A stretch of DNA of 7,707 nucleotides from Candidatus Methylomirabilota bacterium. GTDB lineage: Bacteria; Methylomirabilota; Methylomirabilia; Methylomirabilales; CSP1-5. Shown here in pieces: positions 1 to 5,689 of this stretch. The position numbers and the translations under genes were made by a program. The notes below the pieces were generated by a model. That model worked only from the letters and a program-made list of their open reading frames with translations, did not search any database and had not been told where the DNA came from. Positions within the stretch are counted from its first letter, which is position 1. Each line of letters begins with the position of its first letter. The stretch spans positions 1 to 7,707 of the forward strand of contig JAKEGQ010000058.1 of the NCBI GenBank assembly GCA_022615475.1, read 5' to 3'.

Positions 1-519
1 CATCTTCTGGCCCTCAATGCCACCATCGAGGCAGCCCGGGCCGGCGAACACGGACGGGGCTTTGCGGTGGTCGCGGATGAGGTTCGGAAGTTGGCTGGCG
101 ACGCGGGGTCCTCGGCAGAGCAGATCGCCAAGCTGGCGCAGGAGATTCGCGAGGAGAGCGGCCAGGTCCTGACCTCGATGGAGATGGCGGGGAAGGGGAT
201 CGAGTCGGGGCGGCAGGTCCTCCAGTTCACCGAGAAGGGCTTGCACGAGATCGTGCGCACGGTGGTCCAACAGGTTAAGCGCGTGCAGGAGATCTCTCAT
301 CTCACCGAGCAACAGACCCTGGGGGCCAGGGCGTTAGTGAAGACGATCGATGAGATTGCTGAGGTCGCTCGAGAGCATGCCCTCTCTACGCAAGAGGCCT
401 CGGCGGCAACCCAGCAACAGATGGCCTCGGTAGAGCAGATGGCCTTGGGCGCTCAGGAGCTCAGCAACATCGCGGACAAGCTGCGCGAAAGAGTGTCTCG
501 GTTCAAGGTCAATGCATGA
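1..519 (+). CDS. Methyl-accepting chemotaxis protein, C-terminal signalling part (5' end outside window)
   Basis: The frame is open from base 1, so this is the 3' end of a longer gene (172 codons visible). It encodes the cytoplasmic signalling hairpin of a chemoreceptor, which controls CheA through CheW. The visible part opens inside the highly conserved hairpin tip, with ALNATIEAARAGE followed by GRGFAVVADEVRKLA, the classic CheA/CheW contact region. The descending helix follows, with heptad-patterned, Gln/Ala/Glu-rich sequence (SAEQIAKLAQEI, SAATQQQMASVEQM) typical of the methylation helix. It ends in LRERVSRFKVNA, with no NWETF-like CheR/CheB tether. The sensor and membrane parts are not visible, so the ligand and cellular location cannot be stated. 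The stop overlaps the cheW start by 8 bases, indicating one operon. Family assignment is very secure. Confidence 0.96.
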   Translation, partial: HLLALNATIEAARAGEHGRGFAVVADEVRKLAGDAGSSAEQIAKLAQEIREESGQVLTSMEMAGKGIESGRQVLQFTEKGLHEIVRTVVQQVKRVQEISHLTEQQTLGARALVKTIDEIAEVAREHALSTQEASAATQQQMASVEQMALGAQELSNIADKLRERVSRFKVNA

Positions 520-988
520 CAGGATAGAAAGCCTCGCCGCTTCAGAGGGACGCCTCTTCGTTCTACTCCAGGTGCGCGGGGAACCGTTTGCCCTTCCATC
601 AGCACAGGTGCGGGCCGTCAGCCCGGTGGGGCGGATCACGCGCATCCCCCATGCCCCTCGGGAGGTCCGAGGTGTGACGAACTGGCGGGGGAAGGTTCTG
701 ACCCTGTACGATCTGGGAGAAGCCCTGGGGCTGGCGGGAAGGCCTGGTCTCGCCCCCTACACCGTCGTGCTCGCCCCGGAGAAGGAGGATTTCGACGTGG
801 GCGTCTTGGCTGAACAGGTCCGGGAGATTCGCGCGATCCCCGACGAAGTCCTTGAGCCCCTCTCCTCAGCCAGGGGCCTCTGCCACGGGATCATCGATCT
901 GGAAGGCCTCCCGGTGATGGTCCTCGATCCGAAGACCCTCCTCGATCGTCTGGCGATGGCAGTCCTGTCCGCCTCGTCCCCTCGATAG
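512..988 (+). CDS. cheW: CheW chemotaxis coupling protein
   Basis: This 158-residue protein matches the usual size of a single-domain CheW, the adaptor that links receptor tips to the P5 domain of CheA. Family features include RLFVLLQVRGEPFALPSAQV near residues 14-33, which is the first beta strands, and the signature segment ITRIPHAPREVRGVTNWRGKVLTLYDL around residues 42-68 (the usual I.R.P..P..V.G..N.RG.V.P..DL pattern). A later strand set, HGIIDLEGLPVMVLDPKTLL, lies near the C terminus. The ATG overlaps the end of the upstream receptor gene. No good Shine-Dalgarno is visible (AAGG is only three bases away), so translation probably depends on coupling to the receptor gene. The cheA start follows 13 bases after its stop. 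Adaptor function is well supported by family and neighbours. Confidence 0.93.
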   Translation: MHDRIESLAASEGRLFVLLQVRGEPFALPSAQVRAVSPVGRITRIPHAPREVRGVTNWRGKVLTLYDLGEALGLAGRPGLAPYTVVLAPEKEDFDVGVLAEQVREIRAIPDEVLEPLSSARGLCHGIIDLEGLPVMVLDPKTLLDRLAMAVLSASSPR

Positions 989-1001
989 CGGGGTCTCGCC
1001 G

Positions 1002-2522
1002 GTGGATCTCAGCAAGTACCTGCCAATCTTCCTGAACGATTCTCGAGAGCATTTGCAGCGGATGGATGAATTTCTGCTCCGATTGGAGCGGCATCCCGAA
1101 GACGCGCAGGCGATCGACGCACTCTTTCGGTCTGCGCATTCCGTCAAGGGGATGGGGAGCACGATGGGTTTTGAGGAGCTGTCCAAGATCGCCCATTCCC
1201 TCGAGAGCTTCCTCGATCCCTATCGCAGGGGTGTTCAGCGGCTCGACCGTCAGGCCATCGACCTCGTGCTCCAAGGGGTGGACCTCCTTCGCAAATCGGT
1301 CGAGCAGGTGGCCGCCGGGCCGGGCCCCGGGGAATCGGCGGGAAAGAGCGGAGAGACGAGCGGGCCGTCGGTGTCGTCCCCTCCGCGACCCGCGCAGGGA
1401 AAGGTGACCCGGCGCGAGGGAATGCTGCGGGTGGCTCCAGAAGTCTTGGATGATCTGATTGACCTCACCAGCGAGCTCCTCATCGCCCAGGAAGATCTGG
1501 GGAACGAAGAACAGGTCTTCAAATTCCAGGCGCTCATTCAGGCCGTGGGCCATCAAGCCATGCAGCTCAGGATGGTTCCGCTGCAGACGGTTGCTGATCG
1601 GTTCCCTCGGATGGTCCGCGACATGGCCAGGCAGGGAGGGAAGGAGGTCGTCTTTGAGATCCGAGGCAGGGATGTGGAGATGGATCGGGCGCTGTTAGAC
1701 AGCCTGGCCGACCCACTGATGCACCTGCTCCGCAACTCGGTGGATCACGGGATAGAAGGACCTGAGGAGCGCTCCCGCGCTGGAAAGCCGGCCGAGGGGA
1801 CGGTGACTCTTGAGGCCTCGAGGCGAAAGGATGGAGTCATCGTCCAGGTGGTTGATGATGGGCGGGGGATCGACCCGGATGCGATCCGTCAGGCTGCGGT
1901 GACTCGGGGACTCCTCTCGGAGGACAAGGCGCAGACCCTGCCGGAGCCCGACCTCTTCCGACTGCTCACCCTACCCGGCTTTACCACCAAGGCGGAGGTC
2001 TCAGAGATCTCCGGGCGAGGCGTCGGGATGGATGTGGTCCAGTCCATGATCCAGTCGCTCCAGGGAAGCGTGTTGATAGAGTCCGTGCCTGGAAAGGGGA
2101 CCACCGTCACCCTGAAGCTTCCCTTGACGCTGCTCCGCCTCCCGGTCCTGTTGGTCCAGGTGGGCGATGAGACCTACGCCATTCCCGTTACCCAGGTGCG
2201 GGCAACCCTGGACTGCCCTCCCGGAAGGATCAGGCCGACGGAGGGGCGCGACGTTTTATTCCGCGGGGAGGATCAGATCCCTGTGTTTCGTCTGCGGCGC
2301 CTCCTGGATCTTCCCGAGTCCGCCGCGAGCCCTTTCGTCGTCCTGGTTGATTCGAAGGGGAGGGATGTCGGAATGATGGTGGACAAGATTCTGGAGTATC
2401 GCGAGGTGGTGGTAAAATCGTTCCGGTCCCCGCTGAGGGGCTTCAGGGGAATCGGCGGGATGACCATCCTCGGAGATGGTGTCGTGGTCCCGATCTTGGA
2501 TGTCGAGACGCTCTTACCCTAG
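1002..2522 (+). CDS. cheA: CheA chemotaxis histidine kinase, short form without a P2 domain
   Basis: This 506-residue cytoplasmic histidine kinase autophosphorylates in response to receptors and passes phosphate to response regulators. P1 (Hpt, about residues 1-105) carries the phosphorylation motif AHSVKGMG with His46. A Gly/Ser/Pro-rich linker of roughly 40 residues replaces the usual CheY-binding P2 domain. P3 dimerisation starts near VAPEVLDDLIDLTSELL and contains QLRMVPLQ and RFPRMVRDMA. The P4 ATPase has an N box (LLRNSVDHGIE, about 242-252), G1 (VDDGRGID, about 284-291), F box (LLTLPGFTTK), G2 (GRGVGMDVV, about 337) and G3 (GKGTTVTLKLPL, about 365). P5, the CheW-like regulatory domain, fills about residues 377-506. 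All catalytic boxes look intact. It starts at GTG, and the Shine-Dalgarno is weak. No cheY, cheR or cheB is in the window, so its phosphate acceptor is unknown. Confidence 0.95.
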   Translation: MDLSKYLPIFLNDSREHLQRMDEFLLRLERHPEDAQAIDALFRSAHSVKGMGSTMGFEELSKIAHSLESFLDPYRRGVQRLDRQAIDLVLQGVDLLRKSVEQVAAGPGPGESAGKSGETSGPSVSSPPRPAQGKVTRREGMLRVAPEVLDDLIDLTSELLIAQEDLGNEEQVFKFQALIQAVGHQAMQLRMVPLQTVADRFPRMVRDMARQGGKEVVFEIRGRDVEMDRALLDSLADPLMHLLRNSVDHGIEGPEERSRAGKPAEGTVTLEASRRKDGVIVQVVDDGRGIDPDAIRQAAVTRGLLSEDKAQTLPEPDLFRLLTLPGFTTKAEVSEISGRGVGMDVVQSMIQSLQGSVLIESVPGKGTTVTLKLPLTLLRLPVLLVQVGDETYAIPVTQVRATLDCPPGRIRPTEGRDVLFRGEDQIPVFRLRRLLDLPESAASPFVVLVDSKGRDVGMMVDKILEYREVVVKSFRSPLRGFRGIGGMTILGDGVVVPILDVETLLP

Positions 2523-2534
2523 GGGGACACGGCG

Positions 2535-3368
2535 GTGGGTGCGGACGGGATTGCGCTCAAGCATGAGACCCTGCGATCTCTCCTCGGTGAGATGGGTCAT
2601 GTCCTGGTGGCCTTCTCCGGGGGCGTGGATAGTACTCTGCTCCTCAAGGTGGCGCACCAGGTCTTGGGAGAGAACGTTCTGGCGGTCACCGCCGTCTCCG
2701 AAACCTTGCCACCCGGGGAGCTCGAAGAGGCTATGACCCTCGCGGCCTCGATCGGCGCCCGCCATCAGATCATCCAGTCAGAGGAGATGGCCAACCCCGC
2801 CTTCCAAGCAAATCCCCGGAACCGCTGCTACTATTGTAAAGAAGAGCTTTTCAGCACATTGGCCACCCTGGCCACGGCCGCGGGGATCCCCTATGTTCTT
2901 GACGGTTCGACGCTCGACGATCAGAGCGACCACCGTCCGGGTCGACAGGCCGCGAAGGAATATCAGGTCCGTTCTCCCCTGATCGAGGCGAAACTGAGCA
3001 AGGCCGAGATCCGTGAGCTCTCTCGCTCGCTCGGCCTTCCCACGTGGGATAAGCCGGCCATGGCCTGCCTCTCGTCCCGGTTCCCGTATGGGACTCCCAT
3101 CACGGGTGAGGGCCTGAGACAGGTGGGGGGAGCCGAAAAGGCGCTCCATGAGCTTGGATTTCGGCAGGTGCGGGTCCGGCATCACAACGAGATCGCCCGG
3201 ATCGAAGTGGGAGCGGAGGAGATCCCCTGCCTGCTCGACGCCGAGGTGGCTCGTCAGGTCGTGAAAGCATTGAAGGCAACCGGCTACACCTATATCACGG
3301 TTGATCTCGAAGGCTATCGTACCGGCAGTCTCAACGTTTCCCTGTCCCGTCCGAACGAGTCCTCATAG
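2535..3368 (+). CDS. larE: LarE-type ATP-dependent sacrificial sulfur transferase
   Basis: This 277-residue PP-loop enzyme matches the LarE family. LarE adenylates the carboxylates of pyridinium biscarboxylic acid mononucleotide and inserts sulfur during synthesis of the nickel-pincer cofactor of lactate racemase-type enzymes. The ATP-binding PP-loop SGGVDSTLL is at residues 28-36. RNRCYYCKEELF holds Cys98 and Cys101. The motif KPAMACLSSRFPYG holds Cys178, aligning with the sacrificial cysteine described for LarE. The C terminus has DLEGYRTGSLN, a familiar LarE ending. The GTG start lies 12 bases after the cheA stop and is preceded by AGGGGGA at 2521-2527 with 7-base spacing, so it is probably co-transcribed with cheA. 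No larA, larB or larC is present here, so the client enzyme must be elsewhere. Family membership is secure; the exact substrate is inferred. Confidence 0.92.
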   Translation: MGADGIALKHETLRSLLGEMGHVLVAFSGGVDSTLLLKVAHQVLGENVLAVTAVSETLPPGELEEAMTLAASIGARHQIIQSEEMANPAFQANPRNRCYYCKEELFSTLATLATAAGIPYVLDGSTLDDQSDHRPGRQAAKEYQVRSPLIEAKLSKAEIRELSRSLGLPTWDKPAMACLSSRFPYGTPITGEGLRQVGGAEKALHELGFRQVRVRHHNEIARIEVGAEEIPCLLDAEVARQVVKALKATGYTYITVDLEGYRTGSLNVSLSRPNESS

Positions 3369-3445
3369 GCTTTTCCACGAGGCGGCACCCTCTGGCTTAC
3401 GCTCTGCCGGACAGCGCGCTGAAGGAGGCGGAGAACAGATCACGG

Positions 3446-3691
3446 ATGTGGGTGGAGCTGACATGCGCGGATCCCAGGGTCGCCTTTCGGGGAGAGTGGC
3501 AGGGCCGCGAAGGGCCGGATGAGATCGTGGCCCTGGCGCGGGAGAAGGCGATGGCGCTGGGCCTGCCGATCCAGGTCGAAATCCAACGTCACGGCGTTTG
3601 GAGCATCGAGCCCACCGGCACGGTGAACCCCGGCCGCCTCTTCCGCCCCGAGAAACTCCCTCGTTCCGGGGTCGGAAGGAGGGGGCGCTGA
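3446..3691 (+). CDS. Small protein of unknown function upstream of and coupled to the TPR gene
   Basis: This is an 81-codon ORF I do not recognise. The N-terminal two thirds look like a folded small alpha/beta protein (MWVELTCADPRVAF, then DEIVALAREKAMALGLPIQ, which would form a helix, then VEIQRHGVWSIE). The tail is Arg-rich and may be disordered. No signal peptide or membrane segment is seen. The best support is its position: its TGA (3689-3691) shares one base with the ATG of the TPR gene, a typical translational coupling. The ATG is preceded by GGAG 12 bases upstream and by AAGGAGG at 3422-3428, which is rather far (17 bases). The same frame is open upstream to about 3305 without an ATG, GTG or TTG, so a longer form would need an unusual start. 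It may be a genuine small gene or only a leader that loads ribosomes for the next gene. Confidence 0.5.
   Translation: MWVELTCADPRVAFRGEWQGREGPDEIVALAREKAMALGLPIQVEIQRHGVWSIEPTGTVNPGRLFRPEKLPRSGVGRRGR
3676..3682 (+). promoter_or_regulatory. Strong ribosome binding site deciding the TPR gene start
   Basis: AAGGAGG lies 8 bases before the ATG at 3691. It selects that start over the in-frame ATG at 3598, which would add 31 low-complexity Arg/Pro-rich residues ahead of the membrane anchor. Confidence 0.75.
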
Positions 3692-4179
3692 TGGGAGGGA
3701 CCACGGTGAAGCACGTTGCGAGTCGGCGGCATATCAAGGTCGGAGTGCAAATCATCCTCTGGACCGCCTTTGCCGTCACGGCGTTTGGATTCTTTCTCGG
3801 GGGGTTCATCGGCAGGTGGCTCGTGGACATGGGACGCCCACAGGCAGGCATTGCCGTTTACCGAATCGCAGTGACGATCAATCCCTGGAATGCAGCGCTG
3901 CGCAATGACCTTGGGCTGACACTCCTCGTCCATGGTGACGTGAAAGGGGCAATAGATGAGCTGCGGAAGGCGGTTGCGCTCCGGCCCGACGTCGCCAAGC
4001 TCCGCAACCACCTGGGGTTTGCCCTCTTCAAGGATGGGGACATAGAGGCAGCGATTCCAGAGTTCCAGGAGGCAGTGCGATTGGCTCCGGAGCACGAGGA
4101 CTATCGGAGGGATCTCGACATGGCCATCGTGGTAAGAACGCAAGAGCGAACGGGGGACACTACGGGTGGATCGAAGTGA
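3691..4179 (+). CDS. Membrane-anchored tetratricopeptide repeat (TPR) protein
   Basis: This 162-residue protein has a short basic N terminus (about 1-17, ending HVASRRHIK), one hydrophobic segment at about 18-41 (VGVQIILWTAFAVTAFGFFLGGFI), and then about two and a half TPR units. The repeats read RPQAGIAVYRIAVTINPWN, then AALRNDLGLTLLVHGDVKGA, IDELRKAVALRPDV, AKLRNHLGFALFKDGDIEAA, IPEFQEAVRLAPEH. They carry the usual G/A/Y/A/P positions of TPR helices. TPRs are protein-docking scaffolds, so it most likely acts as a membrane-tethered adaptor; the partner is unknown. No cleavable signal site is evident, so the N terminus probably stays as an anchor. The gene overlaps its upstream neighbour by one base and converges with the PilZ-like gene 17 bases downstream, without an obvious terminator between them. 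Confidence 0.85.
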   Translation: MGGTTVKHVASRRHIKVGVQIILWTAFAVTAFGFFLGGFIGRWLVDMGRPQAGIAVYRIAVTINPWNAALRNDLGLTLLVHGDVKGAIDELRKAVALRPDVAKLRNHLGFALFKDGDIEAAIPEFQEAVRLAPEHEDYRRDLDMAIVVRTQERTGDTTGGSK

Positions 4180-4196
4180 AACGGAAAAGCCGGCCC

Positions 4197-4586
4197 TCAG
4201 GGTCCTCCGACCTCGCTGCTCCCGCGTCCCCCGAGAGCTTGGATGAGAATCTTCAGGGCTTGCTCCGCGGGTGGATTGACGCCGAAAAATTCCATCATGC
4301 TCTCGAAGCACAGGTCCTCATCTCGTCCGCTGCTGCTCACTCGACTGCTCAACACTCGACATCGAATGGTTGACAGCTCCCCCTTGGTCGCCAGTTGAAG
4401 AAAGCATGGACTCTCCGCCTCAAGCACGCCTTGGTGTTCTACGAGCACTTCCCTCAGGGTGACATCCAGCACCTCTGCCATCTGGAGCGTCATGATACCC
4501 TCCGTCATGCTGGCAATACGAAGGCGCCGAGGATTCTGTGTCTGCCGGGCGGGACGCCTATACCGTTTGCCCAGTGCTCGCTTCAT
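4197..4586 (-). CDS. PilZ-like domain protein, copy 1 (degenerate motif)
   Basis: This 129-residue soluble protein has the size and strand pattern of a lone PilZ domain, a six-stranded barrel that often binds cyclic di-GMP or a protein partner. It starts with a basic tail (about 1-18), then PRRLRI, the strand AEVLDVTLREVLVEHQ, then SPCFLQLATKGELSTIRCRV, MMEFFGV and a C-terminal helix ending SSEVGGP. The canonical D-x-S-x-x-G loop reads D-V-T-L-R-E here, with the glycine replaced by glutamate. A clear RxxxR ligand motif is not present, so cyclic di-GMP binding is doubtful. Its ATG overlaps the rlpA TGA (ATGA), with a G-rich GGGGGAG ahead, so the two are translated together. The protein aligns without gaps over 111 residues to the gene at 7147-7521. 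The PilZ assignment comes from the pattern, not from a profile search. Confidence 0.72.
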   Translation of the reverse strand: MKRALGKRYRRPARQTQNPRRLRIASMTEGIMTLQMAEVLDVTLREVLVEHQGVLEAESPCFLQLATKGELSTIRCRVLSSRVSSSGRDEDLCFESMMEFFGVNPPAEQALKILIQALGGRGSSEVGGP

Positions 4587-5080
4587 GATCTCATGGTCTC
4601 CCCCCCTCGACCGCGGGAATGGCTCAGCGGCTCCGAAAGGCCTCGGGTGGCTTCGGGTGAGGCGATGACGCGCAGGCGGACTCGAATCACCCCGGGTCCG
4701 ATCGCTCCGAGGACCCGAGCAGCGGCATAGGAGAGATCGAGAATACGACCGCTTCTGTTTGGGCCGCGATCATTGATCCGCACCTTCACGCTTCGTCCAT
4801 TGGCCCGGTTCTCTACCACGATCCACGTGCCGAAGGGTAGGCTCGGGTGCGCGGCGGTCATCTGGTACATGTCAAAGGTCTCCCCGCTCGCGGTGCGTCG
4901 CCCGTGGTACGGATGGCCGTACCACGAGGCCTCCCCCGTCTCCTCGTAACCGGTGGCGGCGAGATGAGCCGTCTGGTTACCGAGCCCAGGTACGGTCTGT
5001 CCCCCCGCACAGGCAGCCAGGAGGAAGACCAGCACCCCTGTTTGTACAGCCAATAGGATTTTCCGCAGCCGCACAGCCAC
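4583..5080 (-). CDS. rlpA: RlpA-family septal ring lipoprotein / lytic transglycosylase
   Basis: This 165-residue (from the chosen start) outer-membrane lipoprotein carries an RlpA double-psi beta-barrel. RlpA proteins bind, and in some species cleave, denuded peptidoglycan strands and act at the septum or envelope. A basic start (MAVRLRK) is followed by a hydrophobic stretch and the lipobox LLAAC, with Cys24 as the lipidated residue. The barrel has GEASWYG (about 49-55), RTASGE (about 62-67), MTAAHPSLPFGT and VRINDRGP (about 100-107), then GRILDLSYAAARVLG. The acidic residues of GEASWYG and NDRGP, in the family's active region, are retained. It lacks a C-terminal SPOR domain. GTG at 5080 was chosen because GGAGGAG lies about 10 bases upstream; TTG at 5110, ATG at 5101 and GTG at 5074 are alternatives. 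It is the first gene of a unit with the PilZ-like gene. Confidence 0.9.
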   Translation of the reverse strand: MAVRLRKILLAVQTGVLVFLLAACAGGQTVPGLGNQTAHLAATGYEETGEASWYGHPYHGRRTASGETFDMYQMTAAHPSLPFGTWIVVENRANGRSVKVRINDRGPNRSGRILDLSYAAARVLGAIGPGVIRVRLRVIASPEATRGLSEPLSHSRGRGGETMRS

Positions 5081-5090
5081 TATGTGGAAT

Positions 5091-5097
5091 CTCCTCC
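5091..5097 (-). promoter_or_regulatory. Ribosome binding site deciding the rlpA start
   Basis: On the minus strand GGAGGAG lies 10 bases before GTG 5080. It lies inside the coding sequence if the ATG at 5101 were used, and that ATG has no Shine-Dalgarno of its own. The resulting protein begins with a compact lipoprotein signal, which supports this choice. Confidence 0.55.
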
Positions 5098-5132
5098 GCA
5101 TGAGAGACAAGGCCTAGCAACTTTAGTGCCAG

Positions 5133-5176
5133 TACCAGTACCGCACCTCTTTCATGACTGATGGCCGGTGCTGGTA
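5133..5176. repeat. Imperfect inverted repeat (hairpin) in the divergent intergenic region
   Basis: TACCAGTACCG (5133-5143) pairs with CGGTGCTGGTA (5166-5176) over 11 positions with one G-T mismatch (G-U in RNA), around a 22-base loop. There is no T-run after either arm, so it does not look like an intrinsic terminator. It sits between rlpA and the gene at 5355 and could be an operator or leader structure; function is unknown. Confidence 0.35.
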
Positions 5177-5278
5177 TGGCCTGGACGCCAATGAGAGAAG
5201 GGGCTACTGTGCGCCAAGTGCGAACCCTCCGGCGGCCCCCTGATAGACGGGAAGGAAGTCGATGGCCCACCATGGTCA

Positions 5279-5307
5279 TTGACTGGGGCTCCGTTATTGC
5301 CTAAGCT
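5279..5307 (+). promoter_or_regulatory. Weak candidate sigma-70-type promoter for the 5355 gene
   Basis: TTGACT (5279-5284, 5 of 6 to consensus) and TAAGCT (5302-5307, 3 of 6) are separated by 17 bases, about 48 bases before the ATG at 5355. The -10 box is poor, so this is only a candidate. Confidence 0.25.
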
Positions 5308-5354
5308 CACCCCAGAGGGCAGGGGGGAGGAGAACTGAGGTGAAAGGAGGCGCC

Positions 5355-5687
5355 ATGAAAACGATTGCCATGTTGATTGTCCTCCTCGTGTGTGTTCCCT
5401 CTTTCGCTTTCGGTGGGGAGATCTATGGGACCCTGACAGAGGGGGGCAAGTCCGTAGGGGGAGCAGCGCAAGTCGAGGTCACCTGTGCCGGGAAAACCTA
5501 TCCGCGCAACACCACCGACCAGTATGGTTCCTATCGTCTGTTTGTCCAGGAGAAGGGGAAATGCACCCTCAAGGTGCATTACAAGGAACAATCTCCGTCA
5601 ACTGAAATCTCCTCGTACGAGAGTTCCGTGCGCTATGATCTGGTCTTAGAAAAAAAGGACGGACAGTACGTGCTGCGGAGGAAGTAG
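5355..5687 (+). CDS. Small secreted transthyretin-like (carboxypeptidase regulatory-like) domain protein
   Basis: This 110-residue exported protein starts with a signal peptide (MKTIAMLIVLLVCVPSFAFG), with likely cleavage near residues 18-21. The rest is one small beta-sandwich. GEIYGTLTEGGKSVGGA resembles the first strand and turn of carboxypeptidase regulatory-like domains, and TTDQYGSYRLFV (about 53-64) matches their usual T-D-x-x-G-x-Y segment. Cys44 and Cys70 may form a disulfide in the periplasm. Such domains are accessory folds for adhesion or stability; no catalytic residues are seen. ATG 5355 follows AAGGAGG (5344-5350) with only 4-base spacing. GTG 5340, with GGAGGAG upstream, would add five residues and cannot be excluded. 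The next gene starts 2 bases after the stop, so they form a pair. Confidence 0.72.
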   Translation: MKTIAMLIVLLVCVPSFAFGGEIYGTLTEGGKSVGGAAQVEVTCAGKTYPRNTTDQYGSYRLFVQEKGKCTLKVHYKEQSPSTEISSYESSVRYDLVLEKKDGQYVLRRK

Positions 5688-5689
5688 GG

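Noticed and set aside
891..1556. Long minus-strand open frame (221 codons) across cheW and cheA
   Set aside because: It is antisense to two secure genes, has a low-complexity Arg/His-rich product and no recognisable domain; GC-rich coding DNA commonly leaves such frames open.
3412..3421. Ten-base palindrome CAGCGCGCTG after larE
   Set aside because: It is too short and GC-rich to separate from chance, and no T-run follows to make it a terminator.
3598..3690. Longer TPR protein starting at ATG 3598
   Set aside because: The extra 31 residues are Arg/Pro-rich, overlap the upstream ORF in another frame, and AAGGAGG sits just before ATG 3691.
3589..4311. Minus-strand open frame of 240 codons opposite the TPR gene
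   Set aside because: The plus strand has a membrane segment, TPR repeats and a strong ribosome site; the antisense product shows none of these.
4370..4376. TTGACA-like box on the plus strand in both PilZ-like genes (GGTTGACAG)
   Set aside because: It is the reverse complement of the conserved coding block LSTIRCRV in both paralogues, so shared protein sequence explains it.
4395..4730. Plus-strand open frame of 111 codons
   Set aside because: It is antisense to the PilZ-like gene and the rlpA end; its product looks random and the minus-strand genes have family motifs.
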